Shown one piece after another: positions 35,707 through 45,704 of a stretch of 64,000 nt of DNA. Both the position numbers and the translations under genes were made by a program. Positions within the stretch are counted from its first letter, which is position 1. Each line of letters starts with the position of its first letter. This DNA comes from Streptomyces sp. NRRL F-5630. Its GTDB lineage: Bacteria > Actinomycetota > Actinomycetes > Streptomycetales > Streptomycetaceae. Where the stretch lies: the NCBI RefSeq assembly GCF_000719475.1, contig NZ_JOGO01000001.1, forward strand, positions 1 through 64,000. Direction: 5' to 3'. The notes under the pieces are model-generated. The model did not search any database. It was not told the origin of the DNA and worked only from the letters and a program-made list of their open reading frames with translations.

Positions 35707-37151
35707 CAGCGGTGCTTGTAGTGGGGGATCGAGTCGTCCTTGGCGGCGGCGTCGGCGAAGTCCTGGCACTTCTTGATCGCCTCGGCCGGGGTCATGCGCC
35801 CGGCCATCATCTCGCCGAGGGCGCCGACGCCGATCTTCTGCTTGTTCAGGTCGACGTACCAGTCCTGGAGCCGCGGGTTGAGGACGTTCTCGCCCGCCTT
35901 CTCCAGGGCGTCGATGCCGGACTGGAGGGCGCTGGAGAGTTCGAGCCCGTCGGTGCCGCCGTTGAGGGCGGAGAGCGACTTCACCTTCCGCGTGAAGTTC
36001 CTGGAGCTGGCCTCGGAGAGCATGACGCGGAGCTGCTCCATGCCGCCGTCGGGGTTCTTGGCGTTCTTCGGCACGATGAAAGGCTCGCCGCCGGAGGCCC
36101 ACAGGGTACCGAAGGGCAGCGCGTCCGACGTGTCGAGGCTGGAGGGCGCAGCGACCTTCATCTGAAAGTCCTTCGGCGTGGTCTTCGCCGCCTCGTTCTC
36201 GACCCAGGAACCGTTGGGGATGAAGAGCGCGTTGCCCTTGGTCCACTCGGTCTGCGACTGGATGTGGTCGAGCCCTGGGGTGCCCTTGAGGACGTAGCCC
36301 TTCTTGTACAGCTCGTAGTACGCCTCGAAGCCGGCCTTGACGGCCGGGTCCTTCCAGGCGTTCGGCTCCAGGTTGTCGATCGCGTCGAGTACCTTGCGGC
36401 CACCGATCTTGCCGATGAACGGGAAGAGCGAGAAGGGGATGTAGTACGGGTACTTGCCGGCGTACGTCCAGCCGGCGATGCCCTTCTTCTTCGCCGTGGC
36501 GCAGACCTTGAGCATGTCGTCCCAGGTCTCGGGGTACTCCACCTCCAGTTTGTCGAGGGCGGTCTGCGAGTACCACACGCCGTAGACGGTGTAGGCGTAG
36601 TTGAAGACGTAGCACGCCTCGCCCTCGTACTGGCCCATCTCGACGATGCCGGGGCGCAGGGTGTCGCGCACCTTCTTGGCGGGGTCGTCGTAGGAGGGGG
36701 CGTCGAGGAGCGGGGTGAGGTCGGCGAGCTGCTTCTTGCCGACGAGGACGCCCATGTCCATCTGCTCGGCGCCGGAGTTGTCGATGAGGTCCGGCGGGGT
36801 GCCGCCGTTGAAGCGCGGCTGGAGCGTGGACTGGATCTTCTGGGTCGGGGTGAACTTCACCTTCGCCTGGGGGAAGTTCTTCTCGTAGATCGCGACGGCG
36901 TCCTTGCCGTACTCGCTGCCGAAGCCGCCGTCGAAGAGGACGAAGTCGAGCGGGGCCTGCTCGTTGACACCGAGCGGGTTCTTCTTGCTCTTGGTGCCCT
37001 TCTTCTCGGGCTTGTCGTCCGAGCCGCTGTCGCTGCTGGCGCAGGAGGCCAGGAAGCTCATCGTGGGCACGGTGACAAGGCCGATCGCGGCGGAACGCTT
37101 GATGAGGTCGCGCCGGCCGAGACCGCTGCCGTTCGCTCGGGAAGATCCCAT
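35706..37151 (-). CDS. ngcE: N-acetylglucosamine/chitobiose-binding lipoprotein NgcE
   Basis: 481 aa solute-binding protein of the CUT1 family. Twin-arginine-like signal (GLGRRDLIKRSAAIGLVTVPTMSFLASCASS) with a lipobox cysteine about residue 37, then an acidic/Lys linker and the SBP_bac_1 fold (DFVLFDGGFGSEYGKDAVAIYEKNFP ... FNGGTPPDLIDNSGAEQMDMG ... LFIPNGSWVENE). This signal and linker style is typical of streptomycete NgcE, which binds GlcNAc and chitobiose. ATG at 37151 with GAGG eight bases upstream; a TTG two codons earlier is less likely. A DasR-like site lies about 200 bp upstream. Confidence 0.88.
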   Translation of the reverse strand: MGSSRANGSGLGRRDLIKRSAAIGLVTVPTMSFLASCASSDSGSDDKPEKKGTKSKKNPLGVNEQAPLDFVLFDGGFGSEYGKDAVAIYEKNFPQAKVKFTPTQKIQSTLQPRFNGGTPPDLIDNSGAEQMDMGVLVGKKQLADLTPLLDAPSYDDPAKKVRDTLRPGIVEMGQYEGEACYVFNYAYTVYGVWYSQTALDKLEVEYPETWDDMLKVCATAKKKGIAGWTYAGKYPYYIPFSLFPFIGKIGGRKVLDAIDNLEPNAWKDPAVKAGFEAYYELYKKGYVLKGTPGLDHIQSQTEWTKGNALFIPNGSWVENEAAKTTPKDFQMKVAAPSSLDTSDALPFGTLWASGGEPFIVPKNAKNPDGGMEQLRVMLSEASSRNFTRKVKSLSALNGGTDGLELSSALQSGIDALEKAGENVLNPRLQDWYVDLNKQKIGVGALGEMMAGRMTPAEAIKKCQDFADAAAKDDSIPHYKHR

Positions 37152-37348
37152 GCTCAAGTCCTCGCTTTCATCCAGGACTCAGGCGGTGAACCGGACCCTC
37201 CCCGGCACCGCGGTGAAGTGTGACTGGGGTCGTGCTGCACGCCGGTCGGGTGCGGAACGACGGCGTGCGGGCGTATCGTGCCCGCGTGTCCGTGCCCTTC
37301 TCCCCCGGTTTCCGCGCGGATCAGGCTTCCCGGCCCGGGCGGTCGCCG

Positions 37349-37364
37349 ACAGGTATAGTCCACT
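37349..37364. promoter_or_regulatory. Candidate DasR-responsive element (dre) upstream of ngcE
   Basis: ACAGGTATAGTCCACT matches the published dre consensus ACTGGTCTAGACCACT at 13 of 16 positions. DasR is the GlcNAc-responsive GntR repressor of streptomycetes, and ngcEFG imports its inducer precursor. The site overlaps a plausible -10 for ngcE. Confidence 0.65.
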
Positions 37365-37607
37365 TGCGCCACAAGGGGCAAGATCGAAAGCCTCATCGGC
37401 CTTGGAACTTTCCCTAGTTGAGACCTCCGGGAAACGCCAGTAGCCGGATGTGTCGGCAACTTCCCAGTACAGAGTGGTTTTTGGGGACGAGTGCGACGGC
37501 GATTGTTCCCCCGCGCAACGAAGTGCGGGGCGCCGCCGGGTAGTTCGCAAAAGCGTTGACGCGGAATTCGCGCCGCCGTTTTCGGGATGCGTCCGGACAT
37601 CACGCGA

Positions 37608-37642
37608 AAGGGCCCCTTCCCGGTGACCGGGAAGGGGCCCTT
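37608..37642 (-). terminator. acnA terminator
   Basis: Perfect 16-bp stem (AAGGGCCCCTTCCCGG and its complement) with a TGA/TCA triloop, followed on the transcribed strand by TTTCGCG. It lies 30 bp after the acnA stop. Confidence 0.92.
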
Positions 37643-37672
37643 ACCGCCTGCTGGCGGCCTCCGTGCCGCGAC

Positions 37673-40459
<2,787 letters not shown>

Positions 40460-40460
40460 C

Positions 40461-40479
40461 TAAGGTAAGACTTAGTTAG
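40461..40479 (-). promoter_or_regulatory. Iron-box-like site (IdeR/DmdR type) upstream of acnA
   Basis: TAAGGTAAGACTTAGTTAG matches 12 of 19 positions of the IdeR/DmdR1 consensus TTAGGTTAGGCTCACCTAA. It sits 53-71 bp upstream of the acnA ATG. Iron control of an Fe-S enzyme is plausible but the match is only moderate. Confidence 0.35.
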
Positions 40480-40522
40480 GTAACCCTTACCCGGGGCGGC
40501 GGTCGCGGTGCGCCTCGGCAGA

Positions 40523-40540
40523 TATCTCGATGTCGAGATA
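40523..40540. promoter_or_regulatory. Perfect palindrome TATCTC-N6-GAGATA upstream of acnA
   Basis: TATCTCGATGTCGAGATA is perfect over 8-bp arms with a two-base centre, 115-132 bp upstream of acnA. The same outer motif occurs at the promoter of the HTH-MurA gene (41855-41872). Confidence 0.6.
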
Positions 40541-40569
40541 ACTCTAGTACACGCGGCCCGCCCGGTCAT

Positions 40570-40624
40570 GCCCCCGGCCGCCCGGTGCCGCCCGGAAGGC
40601 GGGCGGCACCGGGCGGCCGGGGGC
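40570..40624. terminator. Exceptional 25-bp perfect hairpin
   Basis: Left arm 40570-40594, 5-nt loop GAAGG, right arm 40600-40624, all 25 pairs perfect and almost entirely G-C. It most probably terminates the leftward LLM oxidoreductase transcript (150 bp after its stop) and insulates the acnA promoter. Confidence 0.75.
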
Positions 40625-40773
40625 CGTCGGGGGCGGCCGGACACAGGGAGTTCTTGAGCGCTTTCGTACGGGTATGCCCCCGCCGAACCGCGGGTTTCGC
40701 GCGTCCCCGCGCGGTACGGCCATTGCGGTGGCGGTACGGGCGCGTGGCGCGCGTCACGCCCGGCCTGGGGGGC

Positions 40774-41685
40774 TCAGTACGCGGGCGGGCCCGCCTCGAC
40801 GCGGCGCAGGACGGGCGCGAGCCGGTCGATGTGCTCACCGTCCCCGGCCTGGCGCTCGTCCCACCACGTCATCCCGGCCTCGGCGTACGGCGCGACGAGT
40901 TCGGCGGCCCGGTCGGGGTCGCGCGGCGAGATGCCACCGAGGACGAGGTCGAAGGAGGCGGCGGGAGTGGCGCGCTCCCGTACATACACCTCGGGATGCT
41001 CACGGACATGGGCGGCGCGGTGCTCGCGTCCATACTCCCCCGGCTCACGCACCTCCGCGAGGTCCGGCGGCGTCCCGTGCGAGGCGGAGCGGAAGAGCGG
41101 GACGGCGCCGTCCCAGCGCGCGGCGCGGCGCATCGGCGGGCGGCTCGGCCAGAAACCGCCGATCCACACGGGCGGGCGCGGGCGCTGCACGGGCGTGGGC
41201 AGCAACTGGGCGTCCTCCACGGTCCAATGGGTGCCGTGGTGGGTGACGCGCTCGCCGGACCAGTAGCGGTCGAGGAGCGCGAGGCCCTCGTCGAGCATCC
41301 CGGCGAGGACACGCGGGTCGGTGGGCTCGCCGAAGGTGCCGTACTCGTCCTCGACGGGCCCGCCGAGACCCGCGCCGAGGATGACGCGACCGCCGCTGAG
41401 CACGTCGAGCGTGGCGACCTGACGGGCGAGCTGGTGGGGGCGGCGGCGTGGGACGGGCGTGAGGAGGGTGCCCAGGCGCAGCCGCGTGGTGGCGAGCGCG
41501 GCGGCGGTGAGGAGCATCCAGGGGTCACCGAAGGGGACACCGCGCCGGCGCTCCCGGTCGTGCAGGACGTGGTCCCACACGAAGAGGCCGTCCCAGCCGG
41601 CGTCCTCGGCCGCCCGGGCGAGGCGGGCGACGGTGCGCGGGTCGGCGAAGTCACCGAAGTTGGGGATGTTCACGGAGTAGCGCAT
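40774..41685 (-). CDS. LLM-class flavin-dependent oxidoreductase
   Basis: 303 aa TIM-barrel of the luciferase-like monooxygenase superfamily, probably F420- or FMN-dependent: MRYSVNIPNFGDFADPRTVARLARAAEDAGWDGLFVWDHV at the N-terminus, LATTRLRLGTLLTPVPRRRPHQLARQVATLDVLSGGRVILGAGLG, and the C-terminal YAEAGMTWWDE. Substrate unknown. Its ATG lies 197 bp from the divergent HTH-MurA gene. A long GC hairpin follows downstream. Confidence 0.85.
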   Translation of the reverse strand: MRYSVNIPNFGDFADPRTVARLARAAEDAGWDGLFVWDHVLHDRERRRGVPFGDPWMLLTAAALATTRLRLGTLLTPVPRRRPHQLARQVATLDVLSGGRVILGAGLGGPVEDEYGTFGEPTDPRVLAGMLDEGLALLDRYWSGERVTHHGTHWTVEDAQLLPTPVQRPRPPVWIGGFWPSRPPMRRAARWDGAVPLFRSASHGTPPDLAEVREPGEYGREHRAAHVREHPEVYVRERATPAASFDLVLGGISPRDPDRAAELVAPYAEAGMTWWDERQAGDGEHIDRLAPVLRRVEAGPPAY

Positions 41686-41854
41686 GGGCGCATCCTCAGG
41701 CCCTTACCCGAACGGCGCAATGCCGGTACGGACGGGTCCCGCCGTCACCCGAGTGGCGCGGGGGGCGTGGACGCGGTTCACTGAAATACCCTCACCGCGC
41801 CCGGGGTTGCACCTTCATAAGGCCTCGCGCGCCCCACACCCCCCAAGCGGCGAC

Positions 41855-41876
41855 GATCTCATATCTGAGATAGCCT
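41855..41876 (+). promoter_or_regulatory. Promoter/operator of the HTH-MurA gene
   Basis: GATCTC-ATATCT-GAGATA at 41855-41872 overlaps a -10 element TAGCCT (41871-41876), which is six bases before the ATG, giving a leaderless transcript. A protein bound to the palindrome would block the promoter; the gene's own HTH domain is the natural candidate. Confidence 0.6.
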
Positions 41877-41882
41877 GCATCC

Positions 41883-43412
41883 ATGGCAGACGATTACCTC
41901 GTACGCATCGGCAAGCTCATCCGTGACGCCCGTCAGCATCGCGGCTGGTCACAGGCGCAGCTCGCCGAGGCGCTGGCCACGAGCCAGAGTGCGGTGAACC
42001 GGATCGAGCGCGGCAATCAGAACATCAGCCTTGAGATGATCGCGCGCATCGGGGAGGCCCTGGACAGCGAGATCGTCTCGCTCGGGTACTCCGGGCCGAT
42101 GCACCTGCGGGTGGTCGGCGGTCGCCATCTGTCGGGCGCGATCGACGTCAAGACGAGCAAGAACGCGTGTGTCGCGCTGCTGTGCGCGAGCCTCCTCAAC
42201 AAGGGCCGGACGACGCTGCGGCGCGTGGCCCGCATCGAGGAGGTCTACCGCCTCCTCGAAGTCCTCTCGTCGATCGGCGTCAAGGCGCGCTGGATCAACG
42301 ACGGCAAGGACCTGGAGCTGGTCCCGCCGGCCGAGCTGGACATGGCGGCGATCGACGCGGACGCGGCGCGCCGCACCCGGTCGATCATCATGTTCCTGGG
42401 CCCGCTGCTGCACCGCATGGACCACTTCACGCTGCCGTACGCGGGCGGCTGCGACCTCGGGACGCGGACCATCGAGCCGCACATGATCGCGCTGCGCCGC
42501 TTCGGCCTCGACATCACGGCGACCGAGGGCCTCTACCACGCCGTCGTGGAGCGGGCCGTCGTCCCGGACCGCCCGATCGTGCTGACCGAGCGCGGCGACA
42601 CCGTGACCGAGAACGCCCTGCTCGCCGCCGCGCGCAACAGCGGCGTCACGACGATCCGCAACGCCTCGTCGAACTACATGGTCCAGGACCTGTGCTTCTT
42701 CCTGGAGGCCTTGGGCGTACGGGTCGAGGGCATCGGCACCACGACGCTCACCGTGCACGGCGTGCCCGACATCGACGTCGACGTGGACTACTCCCCCTCC
42801 GAGGACCCGGTCGAGGCGATGAGCCTCATCGCCGCGGCCGTCGTCACGGAGTCCGAACTCACCGTGCGCCGTGTCCCCATCGAGTTCCTGGAGATCGAAC
42901 TCGCGGTCCTGGAGGAGATGGGCCTCGACCACGACCGCTCCACGGAGTACGTCGCGGACAACGGCCGCACCCGGCTGACCGACCTGACGGTCCGTCCCTC
43001 CAAGCTGGAGGCGCCGATCGACAAGATCCACCCCATGCCCTTCCCGGGCCTGAACATCGACAACGTCCCGTTCTTCGCGGCGATCGCGGCGGTCGCCCAG
43101 GGCAAGACCCTCATCCACGACTGGGTCTACGACAACCGCGCGGTCTACCTGACCGACCTCAACCGCCTCGGCGGCCGCCTCCAGCTCCTCGACCCGCACC
43201 GCGTCCTGGTCGAGGGCCCCACCCGCTGGCGCGCCTCCGAGATGATGTGCCCGCCCGCCCTGCGCCCCGCGGTCGTCGTCCTCCTCGCGATGATGGCGGC
43301 CGAGGGCACCTCGGTCCTGCGCAACGTCTACGTCATCAACCGCGGCTACGAGGACCTGGCGGAGCGCCTGAACTCGGTGGGCGCCCAGATCGAGACGTTC
43401 CGGGACATCTGA
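41883..43412 (+). CDS. XRE-type HTH fused to UDP-N-acetylglucosamine 1-carboxyvinyltransferase (MurA-like)
   Basis: 509 aa. Residues 5-62 form an XRE/Cro HTH (IGKLIRDARQHRGWSQAQLAEALATSQSAVNRIERGNQNISLEMIARIGEAL). From about 74 a complete EPSP-synthase-type barrel follows: LRVVGGRHLSGAIDVKTSKNACVALLCASLL with Lys93-Asn (MurA Lys22-Asn23), GGCDLGTRTIEPH with Cys190 at the position of the catalytic/fosfomycin-binding cysteine, and LDPHRVLVEGPTRWRASEMMCPPALRPAVVVLLAMMAAEGTSVL. MurA moves enolpyruvate from PEP to UDP-GlcNAc, the first step of peptidoglycan synthesis. Active residues are kept, so it may be an enzyme, a UDP-GlcNAc/PEP-sensing regulator or both. Leaderless start. Confidence 0.9.
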   Translation: MADDYLVRIGKLIRDARQHRGWSQAQLAEALATSQSAVNRIERGNQNISLEMIARIGEALDSEIVSLGYSGPMHLRVVGGRHLSGAIDVKTSKNACVALLCASLLNKGRTTLRRVARIEEVYRLLEVLSSIGVKARWINDGKDLELVPPAELDMAAIDADAARRTRSIIMFLGPLLHRMDHFTLPYAGGCDLGTRTIEPHMIALRRFGLDITATEGLYHAVVERAVVPDRPIVLTERGDTVTENALLAAARNSGVTTIRNASSNYMVQDLCFFLEALGVRVEGIGTTTLTVHGVPDIDVDVDYSPSEDPVEAMSLIAAAVVTESELTVRRVPIEFLEIELAVLEEMGLDHDRSTEYVADNGRTRLTDLTVRPSKLEAPIDKIHPMPFPGLNIDNVPFFAAIAAVAQGKTLIHDWVYDNRAVYLTDLNRLGGRLQLLDPHRVLVEGPTRWRASEMMCPPALRPAVVVLLAMMAAEGTSVLRNVYVINRGYEDLAERLNSVGAQIETFRDI

Positions 43413-43904
43413 CCGGCGGCTGCCGCCGCGCCCCGTCCGACCTGCTGCCCAGCGGGCCGGGGAGGGGTGCGGCGGCATCTCCGGGGCCACTGTGGGACTT
43501 TGGGCCCGCTGCGGGCTACGCACGGCAATCTGAACCTGCTCGGCCGCTACAGCTTCACCGCCTCCACCCCGGCCGCCGGCGCCCCGCGCCCGCCGCGCGC
43601 CCCGGACGCGTCCGCACTCGACGAGGAGGACGACGGCGAGCCGGAGTGAGCGCGGGGGCACCGGCGGTCGTGGAGGCGGTGGAGACTCCGGCCGAGGTCG
43701 CAGGAACCCTGGAGGCGGTGGAGGAGCCGGCCGGGAGGGCGAGCGTCGTGGAGGCCGTAAAGGTCCGAGACGGTTCGGAGCGCCTTCGAATCGGGAGGGA
43801 AGTGGCTTTCCCTCACCCGGTATTGCATAGTGATGGCTCGGTCATGCCTCGCTATCAGCGGGCCGATGGGTGCGTGGGCGGCTGTGGCCGGCCGGGGAGG
43901 GGCG
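43413..43904. other. Spacer with transposase remnant before actin-like operon (492 bp)
   Basis: Besides the candidate Tn3-transposase C-terminal fragment (43467-43649), it holds repeats of GTGGAGGCGGTGGAG type near 43670-43760. It also has a possible promoter for the next operon (TGGCTT-N19-TAGTGA, about 43803-43833). Confidence 0.5.
43467..43649 (+). pseudogene. Probable Tn3-family transposase C-terminal remnant
   Basis: A 60-codon open stretch whose translation GPLRATHGNLNLLGRYSFTA followed by a Pro/Ala-rich, acidic tail (ALDEEDDGEPE) resembles the last residues of actinobacterial Tn3-family transposases (N-L-N-L-L-G-R-Y-S-F). The catalytic core, resolvase and terminal repeats are absent. 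It lies exactly where conserved core gene order gives way to accessory genes. The identification rests on memory of the family's C-terminus. Confidence 0.45.
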
Positions 43905-44906
43905 ATGCGTTCTCCGTACGACGGACAGCGACGCGGTCGTGCCGTCCCCCTGCAAAGCCGGCCCGGTGACGGGCTCCCCGGGCCGGTGCACCATGCCCCT
44001 TCGGCCACGTGCGGGGCCACAGGGTCCGGCGACGGGGGCGGGGCCGAGGGGTTCGGAACCGGGCGTGAGTCCGGCGCCCTCCGGGTGCGCCACGGACACC
44101 GTCGGCTCGTTGGCAGGACCGTGGCCGTCCGAGGACTGGCCCTGGATCTCGGCAGCTCCCGCACCCGGGCCTGGGTGCCCGGACGCGGTCTGGTCACCGA
44201 CGCCCTCTTCGACAGCCGCAGCGACAGTCCCCTCGGCAGCCCGGACAAGAACGCCGAGCGGCCTGTCCGGCGCGGGCGCATCATCGATCCCGAGTCCTGC
44301 GGACTGCTGCTCGGCCGCATCGCCGACGCGGTGCTGGGCCCCGACCGTGCGGACAGCGTCATCGTCCTCAGCCACCCCGTCCTCGCCGGGGCCGTCCAGC
44401 GCGACGCCGCGCGGCAGCTGCTCGCCGGGCTCGGACCCACGTGCGTCCTCGTCCTCAGCAGCGCCCGGGCGGCCGCCGCCTACGCCGGGCCGCGCGACGC
44501 CGGACCACTGCTCGTCGTGGACTTGGGCGCCGAGCTGACCGAGGTCACGCTCCTCGTCGGTGGCCGGGTCGCCGACGCCCGGCAGGCCGAGAGCGGGCTC
44601 AGCGACCTGGACCCGGCGACGCTGCCCGCCGTCCTCGTGGCCATGGTCCTCGACATGGTGACGTCGATGTGGCGGCAGGACCGGCACGGTGCGATCCGGG
44701 GCGCCCTGCGCAAGGGCCCCCTGCTGGCCGGGGGCGGGGCGCTGCGCTCCGACGTCACCGACCGCCTCGCCCGCTGCCTCGGCACACGCGTGCGGCTGGC
44801 CGGGGACCCGTCGACCACCGTCGTCCGTGGCGCCGGACAGATCCTCAGCTCCGTGCTCCGCCACGGACTGACGCCCGCCGCCGCCCTGCCCGGCCACCCG
44901 AGGTGA
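43905..44906 (+). CDS. Actin/MreB-like ATPase
   Basis: 333 aa from ATG 43905 (GGGGAGGGG two bases upstream); the first ~75 residues are Gly/Arg-rich and may be partly non-conserved. Actin-fold ATP motifs: phosphate-1 LALDLGSSRTRAWVPG (about 79-94), phosphate-2 LLVVDLGAELTEVTLLVGG (about 202-220) and adenosine motif LLAGGGALRSDVTDRLA (about 272-288). It is shorter than MreB (about 340 residues of conserved core), and the region between the phosphate motifs is compressed, consistent with missing lobes IB/IIB, as described for a third MreB-type protein of S. coelicolor. Its stop overlaps the next GTG, forming an operon with an exported protein and SecDF. Confidence 0.78.
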   Translation: MRSPYDGQRRGRAVPLQSRPGDGLPGPVHHAPSATCGATGSGDGGGAEGFGTGRESGALRVRHGHRRLVGRTVAVRGLALDLGSSRTRAWVPGRGLVTDALFDSRSDSPLGSPDKNAERPVRRGRIIDPESCGLLLGRIADAVLGPDRADSVIVLSHPVLAGAVQRDAARQLLAGLGPTCVLVLSSARAAAAYAGPRDAGPLLVVDLGAELTEVTLLVGGRVADARQAESGLSDLDPATLPAVLVAMVLDMVTSMWRQDRHGAIRGALRKGPLLAGGGALRSDVTDRLARCLGTRVRLAGDPSTTVVRGAGQILSSVLRHGLTPAAALPGHPR

Positions 44907-45670
44907 GCCCGCACCCGGAGCCGCCCTGGGGGACCGCGCTCCGGCCGTGGCAGACCGGCCCGGCGCACCGGGCATCGAGTACGCCGCCCGTCCCGCCGCA
45001 CCGTGCCCGGCGCGTGCTGGCCGCGCTCGTGCTCGCCGTTCTCGCCCTGGTCGGGGGCGCCCCCGCCGCAGGCGCCGCGCTCCCCGTTGCCCTCGACAGC
45101 CTCGCGTCAGCCGCCGCGTACCCGCCGAAGGCCCCGGCTCCCGTCCCGAAGACCGACCGCACCACCCACCCCGGCGGCCCCCACCAGGCCTCGCGGCGCC
45201 TCCGTCCGGTCCCGAGCCCCGCAGGGTTCGGAACCGACGGCCGCAACGCCCGCGACCCCAGGCCCGGTTTCGGCCCCTTCCACGTCTGGCCCGGCCCCAG
45301 CCCCCTCCACGTCCGCCCCGGCCCCGGCCACCCCCACCACCTCCGCGCGGTCCCCGCCCGACCGGACGCCCAGAGCCTCGACGCCCGGTCACCGAGTGCC
45401 GATCCGACCCACCAGCCCGCCCGGGCCGGTATCGGCCCGGCCCACCTCACCAGCCACGCGCCCCCGCCCTCGTACGACGGGCTGCTGACCCGTCCACCTG
45501 ACCCGATCGGGCCGTGCCGCCCGGCCGGGCGAGCCCCCGAGGCCTCCTTCGCCGCGCCCTCCGGACGTCCGGGCGCCCTGCCCGGTGTCCGTGGTCCTCC
45601 GGGCACGAGCGCCGGTCCCCCGACCGGCCACCGGCCCCGCTCTGCTGATCCGGCGTCGCGTCCTCGCTGA
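44903..45670 (+). CDS. Proline-rich exported or membrane-anchored protein
   Basis: 255 aa from GTG 44903, overlapping the actin-like stop by four bases. An N-terminal Pro-rich stretch and RARR precede a hydrophobic segment, VLAALVLAVLALVGGAPAAGA (about 40-60), ending in an AxA-type signal-peptidase site. The rest is low-complexity, rich in Pro, Ala, Arg, His and Gly, with no known domain. Third positions are strongly G/C in this frame, which supports coding. SecDF starts 35 bp later. Function unknown; the context suggests an envelope component. Confidence 0.6.
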   Translation: MSPHPEPPWGTALRPWQTGPAHRASSTPPVPPHRARRVLAALVLAVLALVGGAPAAGAALPVALDSLASAAAYPPKAPAPVPKTDRTTHPGGPHQASRRLRPVPSPAGFGTDGRNARDPRPGFGPFHVWPGPSPLHVRPGPGHPHHLRAVPARPDAQSLDARSPSADPTHQPARAGIGPAHLTSHAPPPSYDGLLTRPPDPIGPCRPAGRAPEASFAAPSGRPGALPGVRGPPGTSAGPPTGHRPRSADPASRPR

Positions 45671-45704
45671 GGTGAGGGCGGCCGCGCCCCACCGGAGGAT
45701 TTCC

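Larger units (their letters stand above)
37152..37672. other. Intergenic region between acnA and ngcE (521 bp)
   Basis: Holds the ngcE control region, with the DasR-like site at 37349-37364 and a possible promoter TTGCCC-N18-TATACC on the minus strand (about 37355-37384). It also holds the acnA terminator at 37608-37642. No gene was seen. Confidence 0.65.

Noticed and set aside
43646-43969. Possible 107-codon ORF starting GTG 43646 (Glu/Val/Ala-rich)
   Set aside because: Overlaps the actin-like gene start, contains near-repeats of GGAGGCGGTGGAG, no family recognised, and third-position bias is lost in its second half.
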